NCBI GenBank assembly: GCA_963931925.1
Contig: OZ007575.1
Span: 42,478,112 to 42,542,111 of the forward strand
Length of the DNA stretch: 64,000 bases
Source: Onchidella celtica
Lineage: Eukaryota; Mollusca; Gastropoda; Systellommatophora; Onchidiidae
Direction: 5' to 3'
In this document: positions 43,945 through 55,905 of the stretch, piece after piece
How positions within the stretch are numbered: position 1 is the first letter of the stretch
Layout of the letters: each line of letters begins with the position of its first letter
Position numbers and translations under genes: made by a program
The notes under the pieces: generated by a model
What the model saw: only the letters and a program-made list of their open reading frames with translations
Databases searched by the model: none
Told to the model about the DNA's origin: nothing

Positions 43945-44151
43945 TGGTAAATTTATGATGCAAAATTGTGACAGTGCTACTGCGACTAAAAAAAAAAAAG
44001 CCAGAGTTTTCCCACAGGGATTGAGGTTATAATTCCACAATAAGTGACGTCAATCAAGGCCTATAGCGGTAGCTGAATAGTGAACAAAATTCAATATTTT
44101 CCCTATTTGGCTTTGTAAAATACGGCACTTTTCATGACTTCTGCGCGTTTG

Positions 44152-44164
44152 CCACTAGGTGGCG
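44152..44164 (+). promoter_or_regulatory. CTCF-like motif
   Basis: CCACTAGGTGGCG fits the CTCF core (CCASYAGRKGGCRS) closely. It lies in an otherwise unassigned stretch (43945-44190) between the THAP element and LINE copy iv. A 13-base match can arise by chance in a genome, so this is only a candidate. Confidence 0.4.
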
Positions 44165-44243
44165 GTGCGAAATCTGTGTTTAGTACGGAAGTAAGATAAG
44201 ATAAGATAAGACCCATTTTATTATCTCATGAGGGAAATTTTCG

Positions 44244-44461
44244 GTTAGCCCTTTCAGTACTGAAACAACATTTGTGTTAACTCTTTACTGGTGCATCAAT
44301 TACAGGTTTTGTTCCTCCATTACTAGCTTTTATATATAGATCAATGGCCTGATTAAGATTCGTAATTATTTACCATTGAAAATAACTGAAATACGTGAAT
44401 CTTAATATAAACTGGACTTGGGAAAATCTAACTTTCGCGGCGTCAGTATTCAAAGGGTTAA
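44244..44461. mobile_element. piggyBac-like MITE, family H
   Basis: Left GTTAGCCCTTTCAGTACTGA, right (reverse complement) TTAACCCTTTGAATACTGAC. These are near-perfect inverted repeats with a TTAA target at the right (44458-44461) and its mutated form GTTA at the left (44244-44247). The CCCTTT terminus and TTAA target are those of piggyBac elements. 218 bp, non-coding, inserted in LINE copy iv. Confidence 0.82.
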
Positions 44462-44565
44462 GAGTACATGCATGGTACACACACCTTTAAGCAGCAGTAC
44501 ATAAACCTATCATAAGTGGTCTTGTCCACAGCATCCGCTCCGCTCCACTATTTTTACAGAAAATG

Positions 44566-45163
44566 TATTACTTTGGTATTACTTTGGTGTAGAACCAGCC
44601 TCCTCGCACTCGGGACACACCCATACGTGCTCAGCTCTCCGCGCCATCATGTCGGACAAAGTCTTCTCACTAACAACTCCAGTAAGATGTTGATTGAACA
44701 GTCGTCTTGCAGTACCACACAACTGGCTCTTGACTCCACAGCCTCTCTGATGCCCAAACAGTTTTATACGTTCGATGGTGTCCCCGTCTTCTTGTGGTGC
44801 TGTTTCTCTCAAAGCTGCGAGAATTTCATTTTCCCCGAGACTAAGAGAGCCTTGCATTGGGGCCTCACCAGCAAGCTTATTCGCTCTCTCATTTCCAGAT
44901 ACTCCAGCGTGTCCGGGGGAGAAAATCCAAGTCAGCCTTTTCAGTTTACTGTCGTGCATTCAGATTTGAGGTATCCTGTCTCTATTTTCCTGAGCATGCT
45001 CTGGGAATCTGTCACAATGACGGCACATGTGTGGGTGCTCCTCTGTAACCATGCAAGTGCGTTTTCAGCGGCTACCTCCTCCATTTTCATACTAGATGTT
45101 GTGACTTGATATGCAGCTCCATCTTCTGCCACTGTCCTGCCATCAACATGGGGTTACACGGGG
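44566..45163 (-). mobile_element. RNase H-containing LINE fragment inserted in family D copy 3
   Basis: Flanked by the imperfect 14-bp repeat TTTTACAGAAAATG (44552-44565) and TTTTACGAGAAATG (45164-45177), probably a diverged target duplication. At its left edge TATTACTTTGG is itself tandemly repeated. It encodes part of a LINE RNase H and carboxy tail on the minus strand. No RT remains. Confidence 0.75.
44579..45132 (-). pseudogene. LINE-encoded RNase H domain and C-terminus
   Basis: Two overlapping minus-strand frames. 45132-44941 has a TDSQSMLRKI block (an RNase H catalytic Asp-bearing strand) preceded by an EEVAAENALAWL helix. 44959-44579 has WIFSPGHAGVSGNERANKLA, which is the conserved H-G-V-x-G-N-E-x-A segment; the final catalytic Asp of the usual GNExAD is Asn here. 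A Cys/His tail follows (EHVWVCPECEEAG). The frame change between them lies near 44945-44955. It resembles the RNase H of Jockey/I/R1-group LINEs. Confidence 0.83.
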
Positions 45164-45779
45164 TTTTACGAGAAATGACGTATGAAAAACTCTCTTTTGC
45201 CTCTATAGCGGTGAGGAGCGGAGCGGAACGGATGCTGTGGACAAGTATACAGAGGCAAAGAGTGTTTTACTTTTCATACGGCATTCTCTGTAAGAAAGCG
45301 GAGCGAAGCGGATGTTGTACACAAGAGCAGTTCCTCAATAAATTCAATAGCAGGCTTATCACATAGAGCAACAACAAGGTAGGAAACTTAAGTAAAATAT
45401 GGCAAACATCTAGCATTATGTCTTGTTGAGGTGTATTACGGAAGGCAAAAACGATCTTCTGTATCTGTTAGTTATTGGTATCCTTCTTGTGCTATTTCTT
45501 AAACCAGGCTTTACAATGTACAACATTTTCTTTGTGCTACATTTTGACGTGACTTCAAGCCTTGCTGAGACCCCGCCGATGCCTCTGTGTTTTTGTTTTC
45601 CGTACTGTTTTATCAATGTTGTCACTGGTCGCTGTTGTAGTGGTGAGAAATGGAAACGTGAACCAACGGAAGACTCCGGTGTTTTGTCTCAGTTCTTGTA
45701 TTGCTTACTCTCTTCACCCTAAGCGAATTATGATGGTGTACAAGGGAAGGCATTAAGAAGGCTGGTGGGAAGACAGATA

Positions 45780-46066
45780 GTGAAAAAAAAAATAAAAAAA
45801 TAGAGTGATTGATATGTTTATGTAAATAGATGACGGACAGACAACTGATAGATTGATAGATACAAAGTCAGACCGGCAGACAGACAAATAGGATGCCAAA
45901 TGAAAAGATGCGATTGATATGTTTAGAAAGATGTACAGACAGAGGGTGTAAAAAAAAATAAAAAAATAAATCGATTGATTGTGTATTTGTATATATGGAT
46001 TGATGCATAGATAGACAATAGACAAACAGACAGACAGACTGAACAGACAGTCAGATAGATAGATAA

Positions 46067-46107
<41 letters not shown>

Positions 46108-46108
46108 C

Positions 46109-46154
<46 letters not shown>

Positions 46155-46155
46155 C
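45780..46155. repeat. (GATA/GACA)n microsatellite with duplicated A-rich spacers
   Basis: A GATA array at about 46053-46153, with GACA units at 46018-46050. Upstream, two diverged ~165-bp units share AAAAAAAAATAAAAAAATA, then GATTGATATGTTTA-type blocks (45783-45820 and 45945-45975). Long minus-strand frames (YLSIYLSI...) are repeat translations. Confidence 0.88.
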
Positions 46156-46990
<835 letters not shown>

Positions 46991-47317
46991 TTGTCTGCCT
47001 TTTGTTGTTCGTATCAAAGAAAGTAACTGTAGAAACATTTTGACCCTACTTTGTATCGAGGTAGAGAGAAACGGATTAGAAAAAAAAAAAATACGATGAT
47101 AAATAAAAATACATGTAAAGTTCAGACAAATATTACAGTGTACATTATCTTGTTCCCAATCGCAAAACCTTTCGTTCATATAACCAACTAGTAGACACAC
47201 AAGCGCGCGGGCAAGCACCCACCCACCCACCCACGCACACACACGCTGTTTACTTTGCATGATTCCAGTACTATTTATTATGCGCAGAGCTGTTGCGTGT
47301 TGTCCTCCCAGTGAAGT

Positions 47318-47355
47318 GATTAGAAAAAACAACAACAACAACAACAACAAAAAAC
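47318..47355. repeat. (AAC)n microsatellite adjoining family A copy 4
   Basis: An AACAACAAC run directly left of the family A element. No other feature is seen in 46991-47317 except a (CCCA)n run at about 47217-47233. Confidence 0.8.
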
Positions 47356-47361
47356 CAACCA

Positions 47362-47818
47362 TAATTCTTGTTTGTTCCAATTCACATATTCGCACTACTG
47401 AGAAATTCCACGTTCCAGGCCCCGGTCCCGTTTCTGCTTGTGGGAAATTCTGGTTTTGTGAGAATTTGTTCTTAGGGGCACAAGCAAGGGATTTTCATCC
47501 TGATTTGGTTGAGTTAATGTGTATTGAAGAAATGACGAAAAACTTTTCTCGCGTTGAGTTCTTGTGGGAGCTGCAGCCGAGTGGTAAATGTGTGTGTATC
47601 ACTGGAGAGACATGGGGTCTAGAGGGTTAAACGTTTGCGGCGTTAATGTTATGATAAAGAGTCAGAATAAACCGGAACTGTGAATCAGCTTGATAAGTGC
47701 CCCAATGCATTTTAAACCAGTGCCAAAATAGCATTTGTTATACCGCTTCTTCGTGCGAAAAGATTTATAGTCTAATTTTTCAGAAAATAGAGATGTAACA
47801 AGCAAGAAGTAAGGTCTC
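47362..47818 (+). mobile_element. TIR MITE, family A, copy 4, with ~210-bp insertion
   Basis: Left AATTCTTGTTTGTTCCAATT, right AACAAGCAAGAAGTAAGGTC. The right half (from TTAAACGTTTGCGG at about 47627) is collinear with copies 1 and 3. Between GAAATTCCACGTT (about 47414) and 47627 lies extra sequence absent from the other copies. Its origin is unknown and I find no TSD or TIR on it. Confidence 0.78.
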
Positions 47819-48715
47819 CAAAAGGAAAGAAAGAATATTATACAAATTGTGGATCTATTGCCCTATGCTTTGGAAAGTACAGCAGTTCTTTAATTTGCAT
47901 AAGGTCAGGCAGTTCTACGGGATTATTCATTCTCTTTTTTTGTCTGCGATTGGGAGATTGCCTGGCGCCTGGTCACCTCCCTTGGCCCACGTGCTCGAGA
48001 CAGCCGGGTGTGCTCGGACTATAGATAAATGGGCTCTTTTCCTAGGAGAATCGCTCCCTCTGTTTGGGATGACGTATGAATTCGGGTTTGCCACAAAGGA
48101 CAAATCCACACGGAATACCTTGTGTATTGTACAGGAAAGCAGAGAATTGTTTTTACTTCCTGGTAAGTTTCAAATCAGGACTTGATATTGGCATATATAA
48201 CCCACACCACACCTTTTTGTAATGTTATAGAGAATTGGGTTTATAATCTTTGACATCGGCAACTCCAAAACAGAGGTCTAGAACCTTTGCCATCCTCACC
48301 TCTGAGAAAGGTCCTACTCTGCCCAATGGGGATTTTAATCTCTGGCAAGTTTTCCGGCAGGATACAGTATTCTTGCCATCCGAACCGACAAGGTCTGTAA
48401 ACTCTGCCCCTGTGGCATTCCTTTACACTGTAGCTGCCATTGTATGGTGTAAAACTGCAAGTCTCGGGAGTTTATGTGTCCCAATCTTTAATTTAGTACG
48501 AGAAGTTTACAGTGAAGATTGTATATGTTTACCAAGCATTTTTGTTAACGTTATATTCATAATGTGGGCTTCTTAAGATTTGTATTTGTGTATTCCTCAT
48601 ATGTATTTATGTTACTGCATAAGAACTCGTTGCCTATTGTCAACCTGATGTTACTATGATTTCCCACACTACACAGAAACTAATAAATGCCTAATGTGCA
48701 AAAAAAAATAAAATA
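47819..48715 (+). other. Possible retroposed transcript ending in a poly-A tail
   Basis: At the right end AATAAATGCC is followed 16 bases later by an A-rich tail (48701-48726, AAAAAAAAATAAAATAAATA), the arrangement left by reverse transcription of a polyadenylated RNA. Frames at 47847-48185 and 48250-48576 (112 and 108 codons) have mixed, non-repetitive composition but match nothing I recognise. The left boundary and TSD are not found. It could equally be a LINE 3' UTR. Confidence 0.4.
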
Positions 48716-48875
48716 AATAAAAAAACCCTGACGAGAAAGAAGCTCCATATTATGCTCCCTCATATGTTAATTGTAATAATCCTGTCCTCTCTCCTCTGCT
48801 GGCTTCCTTTGGCTTTAAAAGGTGACATATGACTGAAAGAGGAACCACAGCACAATAAGATGAGAACATCATGTT

Positions 48876-49080
48876 CATACTAAGCCTGAAATGGCACAGT
48901 CAGCTGCTGGCAGACAAGAAGTGCACACCATAATTTTCTGTATTAAATTTATCTCAGTAAATCCGGGAAGATCCTATCATACTAATCCCGGTCAGACACA
49001 GTAAGCATCTGCCACTATTTCTTGGGTGTACATTTTCCAGGCAGCAATTGGCTGTGACGTTCAGGGTTTAGTATGATGCC
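48876..49080 (+). mobile_element. TIR MITE, family C, copy 4
   Basis: Left TTCATACTAAGCCTGAAATG, then CAGTCAGCTGCTGGCAGACA. Right (reverse complement) ATCATACTAAACCCTGAACG. An internal third motif, TACTAATCCCGGTCAGACAC, lies at about 48980-49010. Collinear with copy 2 over its length. Confidence 0.84.
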
Positions 49081-49380
49081 TCCCTTAACGCTCGGTTATA
49101 CAACATACATTTTTATTTTAACCATTCCTAGCTTGACTGATTTACTACTGCACACCTGTTATTTATCACCTGATGACGATGCGTTTCGCACTGAGTCACC
49201 TTTCCGAAAGCCCGGTGCACACTCCGTGGTGCCAAAACATCAACAACATTTTTTTTTGTGTGGGGGAAAGGGGGGGGGGGGCTTATGTGCAGCCTGGAGA
49301 ATTACTGCTGGTTTTCAATGTGTTTCATATGCACGATTACAACAATAATAGTGTGTGGTCACAACTGTTTTTCCTAACTT

Positions 49381-49739
49381 CAGGGTCGGATTAAGGCCAG
49401 CTGATGCCCCAAGCACAGCCCAGCCTTGGTGCCCTTTGACCCTTCCATTGGCAGGACATTGACAAGACTGACATGACCGTGAAACTCAATAGAAGTGTTG
49501 AATGTGAAATATTAGATTCAAAATTCAGTTTTCTTCCAGGACAGATTCCACCAACTCTATTAAATATAGTGGTCTTTTGTTTTTGTTGTTATTGTTCTTA
49601 GTAGTAAGGAAAAAATACAAATGCAGCTAAATCATGGCAAATCGGGTACTGGAGAAACTGTCTGTGATGCTCGCTTTCCCATTTACCGCTTGATGCCCAA
49701 CGCACGTGCTTATTTTGCCTAATGGTTAATCCAGCCCTG
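49381..49739. mobile_element. hAT-like MITE
   Basis: Left CAGGGTCGGATTAAGGCCAG, right (reverse complement) CAGGGCTGGATTAACCATTA. The CAGGG terminus is typical of hAT elements. The flanking octamers CCTAACTT (49373-49380) and CCTAAACT (49740-49747) are similar at six of eight positions, consistent with an old 8-bp TSD. 359 bp, no transposase. Subterminal TGATGCCC motifs occur near both ends. Confidence 0.75.
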
Positions 49740-49881
49740 CCTAAACTGATATAATGCATTTGTGTCTGCCAATTTTTTTTTCGAATTTACTCCTCTTTCG
49801 CAGCAGCGAATAACTGAGATTTTTATTTAAACCAAGTAGAGTAGCTTTACGGAAGTTTCACGGTGTTTTTGTGCATTGGAT

Positions 49882-50200
49882 GATACCAGAGAGTATAGAT
49901 GTACAGAGAGGGTTCACGGGAGGCTCCGCGAAACCATTGTTAGCATGGAGCGGAAAGTAGGTCGCTGCGGTAAACAAAACCGGTTTGTACATTTCCACGG
50001 GGCGTAAGAACTTACAAACGGCTCTAAATAGTTTCAGTCAGCCCAAAAATATGAACAAACCACACTAAACAGATATGCACACTATCTTTGGTGAAGAAGG
50101 TCTCTTTCAATTCTTCAATTTCTTGTTTACCGCAGCGACCTAGTTTCGCGATTTGGCGGAAGTGAGATCTCTCTATACATCTATACTCTCTGATGATACC
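49882..50200. mobile_element. TIR MITE, family E, copy 2
   Basis: Left GATACCAGAGAGTATAGATG, right (reverse complement) GGTATCATCAGAGAGTATAG followed by ATGTATAGAGAG: TIRs of about 30 bp, best preserved in this copy. The interior is collinear with 40311-40641. Non-coding. It begins about 800 bp after family C copy 4. Confidence 0.88.
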
Positions 50201-50474
50201 ACGAAAAGCAATTTTTTGTTTTCAAAATTGGAAAGCTTGTCGAAACTTTGGAACGCTGTTAATTCACCTGGCGAGATAACAACTATCCTTCAGGATTTCT
50301 TTTCTGTTCTAGCAATTAAAATGCAAATTTCGGTGTGTGGGCTTAATTCTGTGAACACAACGTGCACTCAATTCAGACAACTTGAGCTGGCCTGTCGGGC
50401 AAGAGATTAGTCTGGGATCAACTCAGAAAATAATAATAATAATAAAAAAAAAGGAAATCTGAGGGGGCTAAAAA

Positions 50475-50876
50475 ATGCAAAATTTAAGTTCGGCGAAAAT
50501 TGATGTGGAGGACAAATTTTGTGAGAGATCCGTTGGCTTGGCTGAGAACGAGGAAATAATAGTATTGTTTAATGTTTTCTTTTCAAGGACCTCAGATTTG
50601 GAATTCCCTGCCTCTGTGTTTGAGGAGACTAAATATTTAATGACTTTTAAACATCAGCTGAAGAGTCATCTTTTTACACTCTGAATGCCTACCTAGGTTG
50701 TTGTTTTCTTCTTGAGTATGCCTGTGTATTGTTTGTGTGATTTACATGATATAAATGTTGTAAATCGCGTACAGGCTGGTTGTTAACGAGATGAAGCGCT
50801 ATTATAAATGCTATGTATTATTATTTTTATTATTATTATTATTATTGTTATTATTATTATTATTTATAACATCGAG
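50475..50876 (+). mobile_element. 5'-truncated L2-like LINE: C-terminal codons and 3' tail
   Basis: A frame ending FPASVFEETKYLMTFKHQLK and SHLFTL* (stop at about 50682) resembles the WNSLP...FKxxLKTFLF end of the L2-like ORF at 12148. It is followed after about 90 bp by GAAGCGCTATTATAAATGCT and an (ATT)n run (50818-50862), the same tail architecture. Divergence is high, so this is an older member. Confidence 0.55.
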
Positions 50877-52990
50877 TGCTTCCGTACTTGCTTCGTGCCA
50901 TACATCATGTTCGAAATCTTATTCACAGTTTCCTTCTCAAATTTAAATTGTTGTTGGAATATTTTACGGATTGCCTGCTTGACATGTTGTATAATTTATT
51001 GTTCTTGTCCGATTGTATTGACGTTGGAGAAATTAATTGAAAAATTATTTTTCCCTGCACCCTCCGCCAAACAACAACAACCAACTACCGAACACTAACG
51101 ATGTGCACAGACAACTTCTTAAACTGAAATATCACTTACAATGAAGAATTATCATGTCTATGTAAAACAACAACAACAACAACCACAACAATAACAACAA
51201 AACAGTGGAAATGATTTCAAGTAAGTGACTCAAACATCCCGCAACTGTAGAATAGTACAGGCCTACACTATCGTCATTGTCTCACAGAAATACAAGTTTG
51301 GCTTACTCCAAAAATACCAAGCCACATACAGTACTAGACGTAAGAAGTACGGAGATTTAGAGTAGAAAATCTTCCAAATGAATTTCGGTGCCTTTGAATG
51401 CCGATGTAAACACAAGGTACTGTAGACTGTGGGTGTCTCTTCAGAAACCACGAGATAGAAGAATTAAGGGGTGGGGTAAAACTGAAGGCGCCTACAAAAT
51501 GGCAGGGAATCATTCAGAGCACCCTTCACCAAGGCTTATTGTCAGAAAATTCAATAACAGGCAAGGCAAAACCCAAGCGAGACTCTTGAATAAATCCGGA
51601 AAAAAATCGAACACGATTGCTATTCTGTCAGTTATATGGAAAAACTGTTGAGAGAAAGAGAAAGAGAGAAACAAGAATGGACACAGGAAGCCGAGAGGTC
51701 CTAATCCTCAAGGACAAGGCTGTACAATGAAGCACAGGACTTTTCCTTTCGCCTCTTTCACCCGCATTTCTTTCTTTTCTTTTTTCTTTTATCTTACGTC
51801 TTTTCGTTCCCAGCATCATTTAGATTTTATCCTTCCGCCTAGATAAATGATCCATCCGCCCACCCAAACCTCTCAGAGAGAGAAAGTACCATCCGTTTAA
51901 AAAAAACAAAACACTCAAACAAAAACCAGATCCTTAGGAGTTTGGTTGTGTTGGTACAATAACTCTATGTTTTAAAATAAAGGTCTGACGCGTTTTAGTG
52001 ATTTTTTTTTGGCCTAAATTTGTACAGTATTTTTTGGAACAAAATCATTATTTTAAAACAGCAATATGAAAACAAGAACCTTGCTTTGTGAGGATTTCCA
52101 GTGGCACGTACAGGCAAAATCATGTTTTATCTGGTAGAGTATTGTAATTATGGAGAGTGACCATTTATGGAGTATTGCCGTGGAGATATCTGGGCTTTAA
52201 ATAATATAGTTTAATACAGTTCTGTCGGTAGAGTCAAACTTGAGCGGTGGTTCCTTCAAGGCCGATGAAAATATTGGTGCTGTTGTCTTCTACTCTCGTG
52301 GCTTATTCTGGTTGTGAAGATACTCAAAATTCAATATGATCCCTTGTTCATAGTAAATGACTTTAGTAAGCTTCCGCCTGGGACATCTAGCCCTTCTTTC
52401 GTCCACTCCCCCTCCCCCCCCCCCCCCCCAATTCCAAAAGCTTCGCCACCTCAAGGTCAGACTGATACATGACTGTTCAGAAAAGGGACGGTTGGATCTC
52501 AAAGGTTCTGAATTTTGTTCGATATTTCTGTCAACTTCGCGTCTTGGTTCAACTGAATCCTCTCTCATCCCCGTCCCCCCACCCCCCCCCCCCTGATCCC
52601 GCCCCGTCTTTCGCATACTGTCATTTACCCCACAAACATATCCACACATAACAATCAGAAACACAGACACGACTACAACAGCATCATAAATAAAACAAGA
52701 ACATCATCGTCCATGAACACTGAGCAGCAATCGCCAACCCCCAAGTAAAACCATCAAGAACAAGCGCAACACCAATGACAACACAAGAAACAAAATGGCC
52801 GTCCCTAATGTTGATAGAAAGTTTTTGAGTATGGAAAAATCAAATTTGAAGTGATGGACGAATGGCGATAATGATGAAATGCGTGCAGGCAGTTTTCAAT
52901 TTCTTGTTGTTCAAATGGCATGAACTTTTGTGAAAGTTTCCTCCTGGGTCTTTCTCTGCAGTTTTCCCTTCTTATTGTGCCTTTTTCTGC
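50877..52990. other. Unassigned sequence
   Basis: About 2.1 kb without recognised genes. Contains CAA-rich runs at 51166-51200 and C runs at 52411-52430 and 52577-52592. Frames at 51388-51651 and 52290-52670 are unsupported. Confidence 0.45.
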
Positions 52991-52995
52991 CTTCC

Positions 52996-53356
52996 TATAC
53001 CTCCTGTCCATCCATCCATCCGTTCATCCTTTCATCCGTCCGTCCAACATTCAGTCCGTCCGTCCGTCAATCTGTCTTGCCATCTCTCCGTCCGCCCATC
53101 TATACATCCATCCATCCACCCATCCACTCATCAATCCATCCATCCATCATTCATCACCCATCCATCTATCCATCCACCCATCCATCCATTCATCCATCCA
53201 TCCATCCATCCATCCATCCATCCATCCGTCCGTCAATCAGTCCGTCCGTCTGCCCGTCCGACCGTCAGTCTGTCTTGCCTTCTCTCCGTCAGCCCATCCA
53301 CCCATCCATTCATCTATCCATCCATCCATCCATCTATCCATCCATCCATTCTTCAT
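52996..53356. repeat. (ATCC)n/(CCGT)n microsatellite
   Basis: About 360 bp of ATCC, CCGT and ACCC tetranucleotides in alternating blocks. The internal order (CATCC, then CCGT, then GTCTTGCC, then CATCC) occurs twice, at about 53002-53160 and 53180-53350, so the tract itself appears duplicated. Overlapping 140-150-codon HPSIHPS frames are artefacts. Confidence 0.93.
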
Positions 53357-53399
53357 AACAGGTTAAGCGCGCTCCTCATTATAGGCAGACACCCTTTGG

Positions 53400-53600
53400 G
53401 CAATGTAACCAAAAGAGTCCCAAATGAATTTTTTTTGGTAACCAAATTGCTGTCGATTCAGTTTCCAAAAAAAGTTACCAAAGCCAGTTTACCAAGGAGA
53501 AGCTTGTTGTCTCCAATAACGTTATCCCAACCCTAACCCTTGCACTTTCTCGAAACTTTACTGTGTAAATACAAGGCAATTTGATCCTCTGGCCCAAGGA
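53400..53600 (+). repeat. Copy of the minisatellite-flank sequence
   Basis: Degenerate GTTTCCAAAAAAAGTTACCA and AAGCCAGTTTACCAAGGAGA units, then CCCAACCCTAACCCTTGCAC and GCAATTTGATCC. Same block order as 41950-42180, but the 27-bp array is not expanded here. Evidence for a dispersed source element. Confidence 0.6.
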
Positions 53601-53685
53601 ATCATTTGATATTATATACTTATTTGGTAAATAATAACAAGTTTAGTCGATCCACGTCCATGTAATGGGAGAAACTTTTTTGGGG

Positions 53686-53820
53686 GGGGGGGGGGTTGAG
53701 GAAGAGAATGAGCTAAGGAGAGAGAGAGAGAGAGAGAGAGAAAAGAGGTAATGGGCAGAGAGATACAGATGATTGCCAGAGACACATACACACACACCCA
53801 CACACACCCACACACACAGA
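53686..53820. repeat. G run, (GA)n and (CA)n cluster
   Basis: G run at 53681-53693, (GA)n at 53718-53741, (CA)n with CCCA at 53787-53818. Confidence 0.85.
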
Positions 53821-54474
<654 letters not shown>

Positions 54475-55351
54475 AAATACACATGATAATTAATTATGTA
54501 AAGTTAATTCGTAAAGGAGGTTACTAGACAGCTGTCAATATGTGATTAGTTGAAAATAAATGAAGCAAAAAGTCCCCACTAATGTGAAAGTCTGGACTTT
54601 TAGATATTTCAGTATCATGGACATGTTCAAAAAAGCAAAATGCCCAGTATTGTACCATTAACTAATGGAACGATGTACTGGACAATTATCAAACGCAAAC
54701 TGGCAGTTTTCGGATGAGATGGTTTTTGTATTAAGATCAATTTGGTGGTCAAATGTAGCCCAGCACGACATGAGGAAGATTAAATTTGTGACTTCTGTTT
54801 TCTATATTTACTGCTGTAACGGGCCATGTCCACTCGATCACACTGCTTTTTAGATGCTGTGATGTTATAAAGGTAGGGAAATAAATTGATAGAAGAGAAA
54901 AAAAAAAAAACGCCAGAGGGCAGCCTCATGAATTTATCACTTATCTTATGATACCTTGACAACATTGTCGTATTTTCCTCAAGCAGAATCCATTCTTTTA
55001 ATTATTACGCAGCATGTGATGAAAACAATGCATGTTTCACGATTACAGAATGTAGATTAGAAATTATACAGATGTTTTTGACAGTGAATTTCTTCGATAG
55101 AAAGACTTGAAATAAATTTTCATTTTTGTGAAATTTTGACGACAAAATACCTGTGATAAGTGATGGAGAAAACACACGCCGAGAAAAGGACAAAGTTAAA
55201 TGTTGAGTGGAAACATAGATAAATCTTTCCTTTGTTACTGAAAACAAAATGTGTACAGCCAACTGATATTTCAATAACTTTATTGAGATTCTTGCAAAGT
55301 GACCTCTTTTCAGGTAGATTTGACCCACTCTTATTTGGCAATGACTCACTT
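54475..55351. other. Unassigned sequence
   Basis: No gene or repeat recognised. Confidence 0.4.
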
Positions 55352-55507
55352 ACACCTGTGTAGGGTATACCTTCTCCGACATCATAGGATTTTATACCAT
55401 CTCTGCTTCAACCCCCACACACACTGCAAACACATGTGCAGGGTATACCTCCTCTGAATTCATATCGTTTTGTGCCATCTCTGCATCAGCCTCCACACAC
55501 ACACCGG
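55352..55507 (+). repeat. 78-bp tandem duplication
   Basis: ACACCTGTGTAGGGTATACC (55352) and ACACATGTGCAGGGTATACC (55430) begin two collinear units. Both end in CATCTCTGC, then a TCA block and CCACACACAC. About 80% similar by eye. Confidence 0.85.
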
Positions 55508-55679
55508 CGTATTCATGGACAAACTTTTACATAAAGCAATATGAAACATATTGGGGTTCGTGAACTCTTTCTTAGGCAAAGATATACTGTACCATAATTA
55601 TTACAGTAACTACGAGATCATAATTATTTCCAGTGGTGACTTCTTTCGTCTCACTGATTGATGAAAGTTTAAACAATAG

Positions 55680-55905
55680 TAGCAGCAGCACCACCACCAC
55701 CACTACCGCCATAACCACCACTATCACCACCACCACAATCACCACTACCACCACCATAACTACCACTACCACCACAACCACTACTACCACCGCAACTGCA
55801 ACTACTACAATCACCACTACCACCACAACCACAAACACCACCACCACCACCACCACCACCGCCATCACCACCAACAACAACAACAAGTAAAACAAAAACA
55901 ACAAC
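55680..55905. repeat. (ACC)n/(CAC)n trinucleotide array
   Basis: About 75 ACC, ACT, ATC and CAC trinucleotides. A Thr-rich frame on plus and a Val-rich frame on minus are artefacts. Confidence 0.93.

Larger units (their letters stand above)
44521..45325. mobile_element. TIR MITE, family D, copy 3, split by an RNase H-bearing insert
   Basis: The left arm 44521-44565 (CTTGTCCACAGCATCCGCTC) and the right arm 45164-45325 (ending GCGGATGTTGTACACAAG) are collinear with copy 2. They are separated by a 598-bp insert at 44566-45163. The internal family D motif (GGAGCGGAGCGGAACGGATG) is at about 45214-45236. Confidence 0.85.
44193..45630 (-). mobile_element. Rex1/Babar-like LINE, copy iv (3' end), multiply invaded
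   Basis: The (TAAGA)n tail at 44193-44211 is followed by TTTATTATCTCATGAGGGAA. It is interrupted by a piggyBac-like MITE (44244-44461), resumes at GAGTACATGCATGGTACACA, and is interrupted again by family D copy 3 (44521-45325). It ends in the coding C-terminus at 45416-45470 on the minus strand, whose NRYRRSFLPSVIHLNKT matches copy i. The remaining 5' extent (to about 45630) is less certain. Confidence 0.78.

Noticed and set aside
52920..53366. HPSIHPS-repeat protein of about 148 codons
   Set aside because: Translation of an ATCC/CCGT microsatellite; overlapping frames are equally open.
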